Source: Syntrophomonas sp. UBA4911 (GTDB lineage: Bacteria > Bacillota > Syntrophomonadia > Syntrophomonadales > Syntrophomonadaceae). Taken from it: 52,000 nt of DNA. Under the pieces are notes generated by a model. The model was not told where the DNA came from, made no database searches, and worked only from the letters and a program-made list of their open reading frames with translations. The position numbers were made by a program, and so were the translations under genes. Each line of letters starts with the position of its first letter. Position 1 is the first letter of the stretch. The stretch spans positions 879 through 52,878 of the forward strand of contig DHCD01000086.1 in NCBI GenBank assembly GCA_002398105.1. The letters run 5' to 3'. Positions 18,229 through 25,507 of the stretch are shown here, in pieces.

Positions 18229-18954
18229 GTGGAAAAGATAACGGCAGCAATTATTCTGGGAATTATTATTCTGGTTTTAGTCGCTTGCCTCTTAGTCAGA
18301 AGGGAAGGGCCGATCAATAGTTCCCAGGAATTAAAAGGCGCCATAGCGGAGGCCCGCATGGTGAGGGATGATTTAAACCAAATGCTGGAGAAAAGTCTTG
18401 ATATCTCCCGGGAAATCGTGAATAGTATTGATAACCGGATGACGGGAGCCGATCTGAAAGAAACCAGCGCCGAACTTAATCTGTCTGGGGCCGGAGATAG
18501 GGGAAGAGAACCAGGTAAAATGAGGATTTACGAGTTCGCCCGGGCTCTGGGTATAAATAGCAAAGAACTTTTATCCAGGTTGCAGGCTATGGGCTATACT
18601 TATAATAGTCCCCTGAACACAGTGGATGAAAGCGCAGCCGCAGAAATCCAGGAGCGGCTCAAGAGCGAAACTGAAACCCAGCCGGATATGCGGTTAAAGC
18701 AAACAGCTATGGAGCCTATAGAGCCTGAGATTACAGATGGAACGGAGAGTTGGAACTCCCGGCCGGCTTCAGCCAATGTCCAGGAAACAGAAGACTGGCT
18801 GGAAAGTTTGCAGGAGGCGCACCCTTATCTGGCGGTCAAGACATTGGCGGACCAGGGATATTCCGTTAAAGAGATTGCCAAGCTTCTGAACCGGGGGCAG
18901 GGCGAAGTAAGTCTGATACTCAATCTGTTAAACCAAAAAAGAGCGTCTATGTAA
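18229..18954 (+). CDS. Membrane-anchored protein with IF2_N-like domain and C-terminal HTH (DUF6115-like)
   Basis: The GTG start gives 241 residues. Residues 4-22 form one membrane helix (AAIILGIIILVLVACLL). After a helical segment, residues 98-145 (RIYEFARALGINSKELLSRL, then AMGY) closely resemble the N-terminal domain of translation factor IF-2; compare the start of infB at 37147. Residues 198-235 (HPYLAVKTLADQGYSVKEIA) read as a DUF6115-type helix-turn-helix. It is the last gene before the operon terminator, the place of swrB in B. subtilis, which is also a single-span protein promoting flagellar assembly. Equivalence to SwrB is inference from position and topology. Confidence 0.75.
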   Translation: MEKITAAIILGIIILVLVACLLVRREGPINSSQELKGAIAEARMVRDDLNQMLEKSLDISREIVNSIDNRMTGADLKETSAELNLSGAGDRGREPGKMRIYEFARALGINSKELLSRLQAMGYTYNSPLNTVDESAAAEIQERLKSETETQPDMRLKQTAMEPIEPEITDGTESWNSRPASANVQETEDWLESLQEAHPYLAVKTLADQGYSVKEIAKLLNRGQGEVSLILNLLNQKRASM

Positions 18955-18983
18955 AAAACCGGAGGTTATTGCCCCGGTTTTTT
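18953..18983 (+). terminator. Rho-independent terminator of the fla/che operon
   Basis: Ten-base perfect stem AAAAAACCGG / CCGGTTTTTT (18953-18962 with 18974-18983) and an 11-base loop, ending in a T run. It starts inside the stop codon of the preceding gene. The stem is also A-rich on the left, so it could work in both directions. Confidence 0.9.
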
Positions 18984-18985
18984 AG

Positions 18986-19150
18986 GTGATAATAATTGAA
19001 AGAGATGCCATACTGGCATCCCTCCTTCCGTCCCAGGCAGGATCAAACCAGGGTGCAAGTAGTATAAAGGAGATATTGGACACACAAAGCCGGATGCAGC
19101 GCATCCGGTACAGGCGGCTATGTTCAAGCAACTATTTCGTGAAAACGTAA
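18986..19150 (+). CDS. Possible 54-residue orphan ORF
   Basis: An open frame from GTG 18986 to TAA 19150 lies directly after the terminator. Its middle (AILASLLPSQAGSNQGASSI) has protein-like composition, but there is no good ribosome site for the GTG and no recognised family. Two palindromes overlap it (19004-19020 and 19091-19109), which could equally be regulatory RNA structure. A weak candidate, listed so the stretch is not left undescribed. Confidence 0.2.
   Translation: MIIIERDAILASLLPSQAGSNQGASSIKEILDTQSRMQRIRYRRLCSSNYFVKT
19091..19109. repeat. Perfect palindromes in the sigma/rpsB gap
   Basis: CCGGATGC-AGC-GCATCCGG (8-base arms, 3-base loop). A second perfect palindrome, GATGCCA-TAC-TGGCATC, lies about 70 bases upstream at 19004-19020. 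Neither is followed by a T run, so they are not simple terminators. Both share the GATGC core. Confidence 0.55.
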
Positions 19151-19169
19151 ATCAGGATATTTCAATAAT

Positions 19170-19207
19170 AAAAATGGGGGGGGAGACATCTTTAACGACG
19201 CCTCCCC
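19170..19207 (-). terminator. Terminator of the minus-strand DUF1540 gene
   Basis: Read on the minus strand, GGGGAGGCGTC pairs with GATGTCTCCCC (11 pairs, two of them G-U) around a 6-base loop (19180-19207). Four further C bases and then ATTTTTATT follow. It lies a few bases beyond the DUF1540 stop codon. Confidence 0.6.
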
Positions 19208-19212
19208 TTGTT

Positions 19213-19368
19213 TCAGATCCTTCTAAAGGTGGTGCAGCATGTCCCGTCGCTGGAATGTGCTTTGCCGTCTCCTTGAGGGTTAACTTCAAGGTTATCGGCA
19301 TGGCAGTAACTGCTTTTCCAGTAATGACAAGTGTCTACGCCGCATTTTACTTCCATTTTAGGAGCCAT
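19213..19368 (-). CDS. DUF1540 small cysteine-rich protein
   Basis: A 51-residue minus-strand product too short for standard ORF cut-offs. The pattern MEVKCGVDTCHYW..YCHADNLEVN..TCCTTF matches the DUF1540 family (CxVxxCxYN..xCxAxxIxV..TxCxTF) with cysteines at 9, 14, 22, 44 and 45, which suggests metal binding. The minus-strand GGAGG is 9 bases before ATG 19368; an in-frame ATG six bases further up is too close to it. Role unknown; in Firmicutes the family often occurs as small single-gene units, and this one also stands alone, antisense to its neighbours and with its own terminator. The overlapping plus-strand frame at 19120-19422 is rejected. Confidence 0.85.
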   Translation of the reverse strand: MAPKMEVKCGVDTCHYWKSSYCHADNLEVNPQGDGKAHSSDGTCCTTFRRI

Positions 19369-19659
19369 CACCATGCACCTCCGTTACTTATTTATCAGGA
19401 TCCAATATTTATTCTATCCTGAATATTTGATTTCATGCGGACAGAGCCTCAACTCTGATCTTCGGCACCCTCAAAAAAATCAGGTAATAAAATCTCCCCA
19501 AAAGACAGTTTTAAATATGGAAAGTACTTTTCAGAATTATGGCAAAGAATACAGCCTTGAAAGGGAGTTTATATGCAAAGTCTGATCAAGCATTTTCTTA
19601 TTTAGATGTGATGGCGTAAAATAAAAGTATCTTTGGCGGGATTATGATGCCCGGCCCGC

Positions 19660-19689
19660 TTGCAAAACCAGGTAATTTTATGCTATATT
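19660..19689 (+). promoter_or_regulatory. rpsB promoter with extended -10
   Basis: TTGCAA (19660-19665), an 18-base spacer and TATATT (19684-19689) preceded by TATGC, an extended -10. It lies about 105 bases before the rpsB start, leaving room for a structured leader. The stretch 19369-19659 between the DUF1540 gene and this promoter shows no gene I can support. Confidence 0.65.
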
Positions 19690-19736
19690 ATCACTTGGTA
19701 ATTACACACGCAGCTTGACTTTCTGAACAGTGCTGA

Positions 19737-19782
19737 TTTCAGTTTTCAGAGAGGATGAAACTGCGGAGGATTAAAACTGAAA
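19737..19782 (+). promoter_or_regulatory. rpsB leader hairpin next to the ribosome site
   Basis: A perfect 10-base inverted repeat, TTTCAGTTTT (19737-19746) and AAAACTGAAA (19773-19782), with a 26-base loop. The right arm shares two bases with AAGGAGGGA (19781-19789), the rpsB ribosome site. Folding would crowd translation initiation, so it is a candidate autoregulatory element for S2. Confidence 0.5.
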
Positions 19783-19794
19783 GGAGGGATATCG

Positions 19795-20493
19795 GTGTCA
19801 GTAATTACTATGAAACAGCTCCTGGAAGCAGGGGTGCATTTCGGACACCAGACCCGCAGATGGAATCCCAAGATGGCCACCTATATTTATATGGAGAGAA
19901 ACGGTATCTATATTATTGATCTCCAGCAAACCGTCAAGAAGTTTGACGATGCCTATGAATTTATCAGATCAGTGGTGGCAGACGGCAAAGGGGTTCTCTT
20001 TGTCGGCACTAAAAAACAGGCTCAGGAAACAATTCGGGATGAAGCTACCAGATGTGGCATGTACTTTGTAAACCAGCGTTGGCTGGGAGGCATGCTTACC
20101 AATTACAAAACTATCCGCAAAAGAGTATTTCGGCTCAAAGAACTGGAGAAAATGGAGAGTGAAGGCGCTTTCGAAGTACTGACCAAGAAAGAAGTGGCGC
20201 GTCTGCTCAACGAAGGGGAAAGACTGGAAAGGTTCCTGGGAGGCATCAAGGATATGGATAAACTTCCGGGCGCTGTTTTTGTAGTTGACCCGCGTAAAGA
20301 GAAGATAGCCGTAGCTGAAGCCAGAAAACTCAATATTCCAGTGGTGGCTATCGTTGATACCAATTGTGACCCGGATGAAATAGATTATGTAATACCGGGA
20401 AACGACGATGCTATAAGAGCGGTTAAACTAATATCATCTAAAATTGCGGATGCGGTACTGGAAGGAAAACAGGGAGAACAGGTTACAGCTTAA
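19795..20493 (+). CDS. rpsB: 30S ribosomal protein S2
   Basis: S2 is a late-assembling small-subunit protein needed to bind S1 or tether mRNA. The GTG start gives 232 residues. Family signatures are MKQLLEAGVHFGHQTRRWNPKM, the QQTVKKFDDAY segment, FVNQRWLGGMLTNYKTI and the C-terminal VVAIVDTNCDPDEIDYVIPGNDDA. The strong site AAGGAGGGA precedes the start. It is followed by an attenuator-like hairpin and then tsf, the universal rpsB-tsf pair. Confidence 0.98.
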   Translation: MSVITMKQLLEAGVHFGHQTRRWNPKMATYIYMERNGIYIIDLQQTVKKFDDAYEFIRSVVADGKGVLFVGTKKQAQETIRDEATRCGMYFVNQRWLGGMLTNYKTIRKRVFRLKELEKMESEGAFEVLTKKEVARLLNEGERLERFLGGIKDMDKLPGAVFVVDPRKEKIAVAEARKLNIPVVAIVDTNCDPDEIDYVIPGNDDAIRAVKLISSKIADAVLEGKQGEQVTA

Positions 20494-20499
20494 CAAATC

Positions 20500-20541
20500 A
20501 AGGGGTGTAATTGGAGATGTTTTCCTGATGCACCCCTTTTC
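20500..20541 (+). terminator. Intergenic terminator/attenuator between rpsB and tsf
   Basis: AAGGGGTG (20500-20507) pairs perfectly with CACCCCTT (20531-20538), followed by two more T and a C. The 23-base loop and short T run suggest partial termination, which would lower tsf relative to rpsB. Confidence 0.65.
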
Positions 20542-20574
20542 TATGAATAAAATTAGTTTAGGAGGTTAAAATCA

Positions 20575-21222
20575 GTGGTTACTGCTGAAATGGTAAAAGA
20601 ACTGCGGGAGAGAACCGGGGTTGGAATGATGGACTGCAAAAAAGCCTTGGTGGCTACCAATGGCGACATTGAGAAAGCCATAGATGAATTACGCACCAAG
20701 GGATTGGCCAAAGCGGCCAAAAAAGCGGGCCGGCTAGCCAGCGAGGGGCTGGTTATTTCCTATATCCATGGCGGCGGCCGGATAGGGGTTCTGGTAGAGG
20801 TAAACTGCGAAACTGATTTCGTGGGAAAAACACCTGAATTTAAACAACTGGCCTATGATATTGCTATGCAGATTGCCGCTTCCAATCCTGAATTTGTCAG
20901 CCGGGAAGAAGTTCCCGCCAGTGCTATTGAACATGAAAAGGAAGTATTGAGAGCCCAGGCGCTGGAGGAAGGCAAACCGGAAAAGGTAGTTGACAAGATG
21001 GTGGAAGGCCGACTGGATAAATTCTACAAAGAGCGCTGCCTGCTGGAGCAACCCTATATCAAAGACCCTGACAAGACGGTGCAGGAACTGGTTCACGAAA
21101 ATATAGCCAAAATCGGTGAAAATATCAATATCAGAAGGTTTGTGCGCTACGAATTGGGTGAGGGCATAGAAAAAGAGCAGTGTGACTTTGCGGCCGAGGT
21201 CATGTCCCAACTGGGAAAATAA
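20575..21222 (+). CDS. tsf: Elongation factor Ts
   Basis: EF-Ts releases GDP from EF-Tu. The GTG start follows TAGGAGGTT. The N-terminal UBA-like domain (VKELRERTGVGMMDCKKALVA) is followed by the core with the TDFVGKT-type motif (VEVNCETDFVGKTPEFKQLA), which contacts EF-Tu. At 215 residues it is the short form: one core subdomain is reduced compared with the 283-293 residue E. coli and B. subtilis proteins. Short forms are common in clostridia and Thermus, so it is probably functional. Confidence 0.97.
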   Translation: MVTAEMVKELRERTGVGMMDCKKALVATNGDIEKAIDELRTKGLAKAAKKAGRLASEGLVISYIHGGGRIGVLVEVNCETDFVGKTPEFKQLAYDIAMQIAASNPEFVSREEVPASAIEHEKEVLRAQALEEGKPEKVVDKMVEGRLDKFYKERCLLEQPYIKDPDKTVQELVHENIAKIGENINIRRFVRYELGEGIEKEQCDFAAEVMSQLGK

Positions 21223-21288
21223 ACCCCAGCCGCCTGATACTTATGATTAATAGCACCGTAATTATGACGACGGCAAGGAGGAAGTCAC

Positions 21289-22014
21289 TTGCAGAACCCC
21301 AGATATAAGAGGATTGTGCTGAAACTTAGTGGAGAGGCGCTGGCAGGCAGCAGCGGCTATGGTATAGATCCTAAAACACTGGTATCTATTGCCAGCCAGG
21401 TAGTGGATGTTGTAAAACAAGGGGTTGAAGTCGCTATTGTGGTAGGTGGAGGTAATATCTGGCGGGGAGTAGCCGGCAGCGCCCAGGGTATAGAGCGGGC
21501 TACGGCTGATTATATGGGAATGCTGGCCACGGAAATAAATGCTTTGGCCTTACAGGATGTCTTGGAAAAACAGAGCCTGGGGGTCAGGGTTATGACCGCC
21601 ATAGAAATGAAAGAAATTGCTGAGCCCTACATAAGAAGAAGAGCCATTCGCCATCTGGAGAAAGGCCGGGTAATAATATTTGCGGCGGGAACCGGAAATC
21701 CTTATTTTTCCACGGATACGGCGGCCGCTTTAAGGTCGGCTGAAATTGAAGCTGAGGTTATTCTTATGGCAAAAAAGGTTGACGGGGTTTATGATTCTGA
21801 TCCGGTTAAGAACCCTGATGCCAAAAAATTCAGCTTTCTTGGGTATATAGATGTTCTCAACAAAGGACTGGGAGTCATGGATTCCACCGCGGCTTCTTTA
21901 TGTATGGACAATAAAATCCCTATCATAGTATTTGACTTGATGGAGGACGGCAATATATTGCGGGCAGTTATGGGTGAAAACATTGGTACCTACGTAGGGG
22001 AGGTAAGGCAATGA
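21289..22014 (+). CDS. pyrH: UMP kinase
   Basis: PyrH phosphorylates UMP to UDP in pyrimidine synthesis. The TTG start at 21289 follows AAGGAGGAAG. Amino-acid-kinase fold signatures are present: RIVLKLSGEALAG at the N-terminus, VVGGGNIWRG, GMLATEINALALQD, and AAGTGNPYFSTDTAAALRSAE. The 241-residue length is normal. It overlaps frr by four bases (ATGA). Confidence 0.98.
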   Translation: MQNPRYKRIVLKLSGEALAGSSGYGIDPKTLVSIASQVVDVVKQGVEVAIVVGGGNIWRGVAGSAQGIERATADYMGMLATEINALALQDVLEKQSLGVRVMTAIEMKEIAEPYIRRRAIRHLEKGRVIIFAAGTGNPYFSTDTAAALRSAEIEAEVILMAKKVDGVYDSDPVKNPDAKKFSFLGYIDVLNKGLGVMDSTAASLCMDNKIPIIVFDLMEDGNILRAVMGENIGTYVGEVRQ

Positions 22015-22568
22015 TAAAAGATATCTTGAGTGATGCGGAAGAGCGGATGAAAAAAACTATCGAACATTTTACCCAGGATCTGGCAGGTTTGCGGGCCGGA
22101 AGAGCCAATCCCGCCATGGTGGAAAAGATTATGGTGGACTACTATGGTCAACCGACCCCGCTCAATCAGCTGGCTAATATCACTGTGCCGGAAGCCAGGC
22201 TGCTGGTGATTCAGCCTTGGGATAAAGGGAGCATTGCCAGCATTGAAAAGGCCATCATGAAATCAGATCTGGGAGTCAACCCCAATAACGACGGTAATGT
22301 TGTGCGAATCGCTATTCCCCAGCTCACCGAAGAAAGAAGAAAAGATTTGGTCAAAGTAGTGAAGAAAAAAGCCGAGGAAGCCCGGGTAGCAGTGCGAAAC
22401 ATCCGGCGCGAGGGGAATGATTTGCTTAAATCCAGTGAGAAAGAGAAACTGGTTTCCGAGGATGAAAGTAAAAAAGGTATGGATGATATTCAAAAACTAA
22501 CCGACAAATATATCAAGGATATAGATGCCATTATGCAGACTAAAGAAAAAGATATTATGGAAGTTTAA
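22011..22568 (+). CDS. frr: Ribosome recycling factor
   Basis: RRF splits post-termination ribosomes with EF-G. The 185-residue protein shows the N-terminal helix (AEERMKKTIEHFTQDLAGLRAGRANPAMVEKI), YYGQPTPLNQLANITVPEARLL, and the C-terminal coiled-coil with RRKDLVKVVKKKAEEARVAVRNIRR. Its ATG overlaps the pyrH stop, so the two are probably translated together. Confidence 0.98.
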   Translation: MIKDILSDAEERMKKTIEHFTQDLAGLRAGRANPAMVEKIMVDYYGQPTPLNQLANITVPEARLLVIQPWDKGSIASIEKAIMKSDLGVNPNNDGNVVRIAIPQLTEERRKDLVKVVKKKAEEARVAVRNIRREGNDLLKSSEKEKLVSEDESKKGMDDIQKLTDKYIKDIDAIMQTKEKDIMEV

Positions 22569-22592
22569 ATAAAAACTGAGTATGGTTATAAT

Positions 22593-22630
22593 TATTACAA
22601 AATACCCCTCTGTCCGGGGGTTTTTGTAAT
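22593..22630 (+). terminator. Terminator after frr
   Basis: ATTACAAAA..CCCC pairs with GGGG..TTTTGTAAT around a short loop, with a T run inside the right arm; nearly symmetrical, so it could act from either side. uppS begins 20 bases later, so readthrough or an unseen promoter must feed it. Confidence 0.75.
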
Positions 22631-22650
22631 TTAGTGAGAGAAGGGCTATC

Positions 22651-23412
22651 TTGCTGAAGAAAAAAAGCAGTTTAAAAGATAGTAATGCTCTTCCCCGTCA
22701 TGTTGCCATTATTATGGATGGCAACGGCAGATGGGCAAGGCGACGCCTGATGCCGCGTACCATGGGTCACCGTGCGGGCATGGCTGCTCTGAAAAGAGTG
22801 GTTAAAGCCTGCGATGAATTAAAAATCCCGATTCTTACCGTCTACGCTTTTTCCACCGAAAATTGGAAACGTCCGGAAAATGAGGTGCAGTACCTGATGA
22901 AACTGCTGGTGGAATTTCTCCATAAAGAACTTACGGAGCTCCATGAGAACCAGGTTCGAATCAATATTATCGGGGACTATACGGTTTTAAACCAGCAATG
23001 CCGGGATGAGATCGAACAGGCTTTATTAACCACCCGGGAGAATCAGGGATTGATCTTTAATATTGCCCTTAATTATGGCTCCCGAACCGAGATAACCGAT
23101 GCGGTTAAAAAATTAGCGGCTAAAATCGCCAAAGGTGAGATGGCGCCAACTGACATAACCGAAAACAGTGTGGCGGAACTGCTGTATACCGCTGGACTTC
23201 CCGACCCCGACCTGTTGATAAGGACCGCCGGGGAAATGCGCTTAAGCAACTTCCTTCTCTGGCAGCTGGCTTATACTGAAATCTGGGTTACCGACTGCTT
23301 ATGGCCCGATTTCAGCCGGGATGATCTTTTTGGCGCCATAGCGGAATACCAGCAGCGCGACAGGAGATTTGGAGCTTTAAGTACACTGGAAGAGGGTAGT
23401 GAAGGTGTTTAA
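22651..23412 (+). CDS. uppS: Isoprenyl transferase (undecaprenyl diphosphate synthase)
   Basis: UppS condenses isopentenyl units to make the C55 carrier lipid of cell-wall synthesis. The TTG start follows GAGAGAAGGG. The catalytic Asp lies in HVAIIMDGNGRWA; other motifs are TVYAFSTENWKRP, NYGSRTEI and the C-terminal IRTAGEMRLSNFLLWQLAYTE (usually IRTSGE, a mild change). At 253 residues it is full length. The end overlaps cdsA by 14 bases. Confidence 0.97.
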   Translation: MLKKKSSLKDSNALPRHVAIIMDGNGRWARRRLMPRTMGHRAGMAALKRVVKACDELKIPILTVYAFSTENWKRPENEVQYLMKLLVEFLHKELTELHENQVRINIIGDYTVLNQQCRDEIEQALLTTRENQGLIFNIALNYGSRTEITDAVKKLAAKIAKGEMAPTDITENSVAELLYTAGLPDPDLLIRTAGEMRLSNFLLWQLAYTEIWVTDCLWPDFSRDDLFGAIAEYQQRDRRFGALSTLEEGSEGV

Positions 23413-24187
23413 GGCCAGGGTTATTACGTCAATTATCGGTATTCCTATTTTACTGGGTATACTCTATGCGGGGGGATTATACTGGAAGATATTTTTTACC
23501 CTGATGGCATTACTGGCTTTTTATGAATATTCTCGTATGATGATTAATATTGATATAAAACCACTGTTCATACCGGGAGTGCTTTTACTCTTGCTGCTTC
23601 TTTTTAAGCCTGCCCCCTATCTTTATCCTGGCATATTCGCTATTCTGGTATTGGCAGCAATTATTACTATTCTAAAATATCCCGCAGTGAATATCATGAA
23701 TGTAGCCGTCAGCCTGTTTGGAGCTGCTTACATCGGTTTATTGCTGAGCTATACCATAATTATAATCGGCCTGCCCCAGCCTTTTCTTATTATGCTGCTG
23801 GCCTTGCTTCTTACCTGGGCCAGCGATACGGGAGCCTATTGCGCCGGTAAGTTATGGGGCCGACATAAAATGCTGCCGGGCTTAAGTCCTAACAAAACCT
23901 GGGAAGGAGCGGTGGGAGGACTGATTCTTTGTGCGGCAGTGGCCTTGGCCTTTTTCTTGACAACAGATATGACTCAGGTTAATATGGCATATGTTTTAGC
24001 GTTAGGATTAGGCGCGGGTATAATGGCACAACTGGGAGATTTATTTATTTCCGCTCTAAAAAGATATTTCCGGGTCAAGGATACCGGGAAGATCCTTCCT
24101 GGCCATGGCGGGGTCCTGGATCGCTTTGATAGTTTTCTGCTGGTAGTGCCCTTGGTCTATTATTATGCCTTTTATATCATTTATTAA
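23399..24187 (+). CDS. cdsA: Phosphatidate cytidylyltransferase
   Basis: CdsA makes CDP-diacylglycerol, the precursor of all bacterial phospholipids. The 262-residue integral membrane protein has about seven hydrophobic segments. The family signature is near the C-terminus: SALKRYFRVKDTGKILPGHG followed by GVLDRFDS, with the metal-binding acidic residues. Another conserved stretch is SDTGAYCAGKLWGRHK with LSPNKTWEGAVGG. It starts at GTG 23399 inside uppS; GTG 23405 is an alternative. Confidence 0.96.
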   Translation: MKVFKARVITSIIGIPILLGILYAGGLYWKIFFTLMALLAFYEYSRMMINIDIKPLFIPGVLLLLLLLFKPAPYLYPGIFAILVLAAIITILKYPAVNIMNVAVSLFGAAYIGLLLSYTIIIIGLPQPFLIMLLALLLTWASDTGAYCAGKLWGRHKMLPGLSPNKTWEGAVGGLILCAAVALAFFLTTDMTQVNMAYVLALGLGAGIMAQLGDLFISALKRYFRVKDTGKILPGHGGVLDRFDSFLLVVPLVYYYAFYIIY

Positions 24188-24256
24188 GGATAACAGCGAA
24201 ATTATATTGAATCCTATGCCCGGAGGCCGTATCCGTGGGGCTCGCCCCCTTCCGCC

Positions 24257-24285
24257 GCAACCTTAATTGTCACCCGGAGGTGACA
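24257..24285 (+). repeat. Dispersed repeat copy 3 (GCAACCTTAAT plus hairpin)
   Basis: GCAACCTTAAT (24257-24267) is followed at once by hairpin TGTCACC-CGGA-GGTGACA (24268-24285). Upstream lie GTGGGGCTCGC and TTCCGCCGC, which also occur near two similar units at 48698-48772. A small hairpin GGGG-CTCG-CCCC is at 24237-24248. See findings. Confidence 0.5.
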
Positions 24286-24293
24286 TCACAGAG

Positions 24294-24320
24294 TTGTTAT
24301 ACTTTTAAATCTGTGATAAT
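24294..24320 (+). promoter_or_regulatory. Possible promoter of the AI-2E family gene
   Basis: TTGTTA (24294-24299) and GATAAT (24315-24320) with a short 15-base spacer. The -10 is good but the spacing is poor, so this is tentative. If used, transcription would start near 24327, which argues for the downstream ATG 24386 as the start of the next gene. Confidence 0.35.
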
Positions 24321-24385
24321 CTATGGATATTTACTTATTAAATCCCGGAACCCGCATAAATTTCCTAAAGAAACGGGGGAAAGAG

Positions 24386-25507
24386 ATGGATCCTGAATTA
24401 CAAAAAAGCCTTAAAAGATTAACCCGGCTGTCAATACTGGTTATGGCACTGGTCGCTATATACCTGCTGTTTACTTACGTTTTTCCTATTTTGGGTAAAA
24501 TGCTCTCTTATCTGCCCATAATTTTTCTTCCCTTTATTCTGGCTCTGATAATAGCATTAATTATAGAGCCGATAGTAAGATTCTTTGAAATAAACACTAA
24601 AATAAAAAGAGCCTGGGCTGTGGTTATCAGTTTGATTATGGTGGTGGGAGGCTTTATCTATCTGATATCAGCCCTTATATCAATGATAATAAAGGAACTG
24701 TCCCGGCTGTATCCTCAGGTGGTACATTATTCCGACCAGATAATAACCCGGTTTATTGAAACATTTGACAATTTTGAATTGTTCTATCTGCGTTTGAATC
24801 TGCCGCCGCAAGTGGAGGCGGCCATACATGAAAACCTGGGCCGGAGTCTGCAAAGCCTGCAAGCTTTGCTGGACAGCAGCATCAATGCTTTGGTGCAAGC
24901 TCTGACCGTGCTGCCGGGAGCTTTGATATTCCTGATAATCGCTACGGTGGCTACCTTCTTTATTACTAAGGATCGCAGAGCCCTGGTGAATTTTTCTATG
25001 CGCTTTATCCCGGGAACGGCGCAATCCACGACCATGAAAGTAATTACTGAATTATTTCGCGCGTTGATCGGCTTTCTCAAGGCCTACAGCATACTTATCA
25101 CTATTACGGCTATCATTACCATTGTTTCCTTAAAGATTCTGCAGGTGGACTATATCCTGACCATAGGCATCATAGTCGGCATATGTGATATTTTACCGGT
25201 TCTGGGTCCGGGTACTATATTTGTACCCTGGATTATCTGGCACTTCATTACCGGCAATACCCGTTTGGCCATAAGTCTGCTGATAGTATTTATTCTGATA
25301 TCGGTAGTCAGGCAGTTCCTGGAACCTAAAATTGTCGGCGACAATATTGGACTGCATCCCTTGGCTACCCTTATATCACTTTATGCCGGCCTGCAGTTGG
25401 GAGGAGTTATAGGAATGATAATGGGCCCGGTGCTGGTGGTTATCATAATAGCCTGCTACCGGGTAGGTATCTTTGACGGCTTGCTGGGATGGAGGAACCG
25501 GGATTGA
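24386..25507 (+). CDS. AI-2E family transporter (PerM/YdiK type permease)
   Basis: A 373-residue membrane protein with about eight hydrophobic segments, of the AI-2 exporter-like family; substrates of most members are unknown. N-terminal pattern: two helices followed by PFILALIIALIIEPIVRFFE. Later come FIIATVATFFITKDR, ILPVLGPGTIFVPW and the C-terminal EPKIVGDNIGLHPLATLISLYAG with GPVLVVII, strong family signatures. ATG 24386 with GGGGGAAAGAG upstream is chosen over an ATG at 24323. It sits between cdsA and dxr, where most Firmicutes have no gene, and its end overlaps dxr by four bases. Confidence 0.9.
   Translation: MDPELQKSLKRLTRLSILVMALVAIYLLFTYVFPILGKMLSYLPIIFLPFILALIIALIIEPIVRFFEINTKIKRAWAVVISLIMVVGGFIYLISALISMIIKELSRLYPQVVHYSDQIITRFIETFDNFELFYLRLNLPPQVEAAIHENLGRSLQSLQALLDSSINALVQALTVLPGALIFLIIATVATFFITKDRRALVNFSMRFIPGTAQSTTMKVITELFRALIGFLKAYSILITITAIITIVSLKILQVDYILTIGIIVGICDILPVLGPGTIFVPWIIWHFITGNTRLAISLLIVFILISVVRQFLEPKIVGDNIGLHPLATLISLYAGLQLGGVIGMIMGPVLVVIIIACYRVGIFDGLLGWRNRD

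Noticed and set aside
19000..19065. 20-residue ORF starting ATG 19005 (MPYWHPSFRP...)
   Set aside because: Very short, start lies in a palindrome, no support beyond the open frame.
19120..19422. 100-residue plus-strand ORF
   Set aside because: It overlaps the well-supported minus-strand DUF1540 gene and has no ribosome site or family-like sequence.
19331..19585. 84-residue plus-strand ORF
   Set aside because: Odd composition, no ribosome site, overlaps the DUF1540 upstream region, no recognisable domain.
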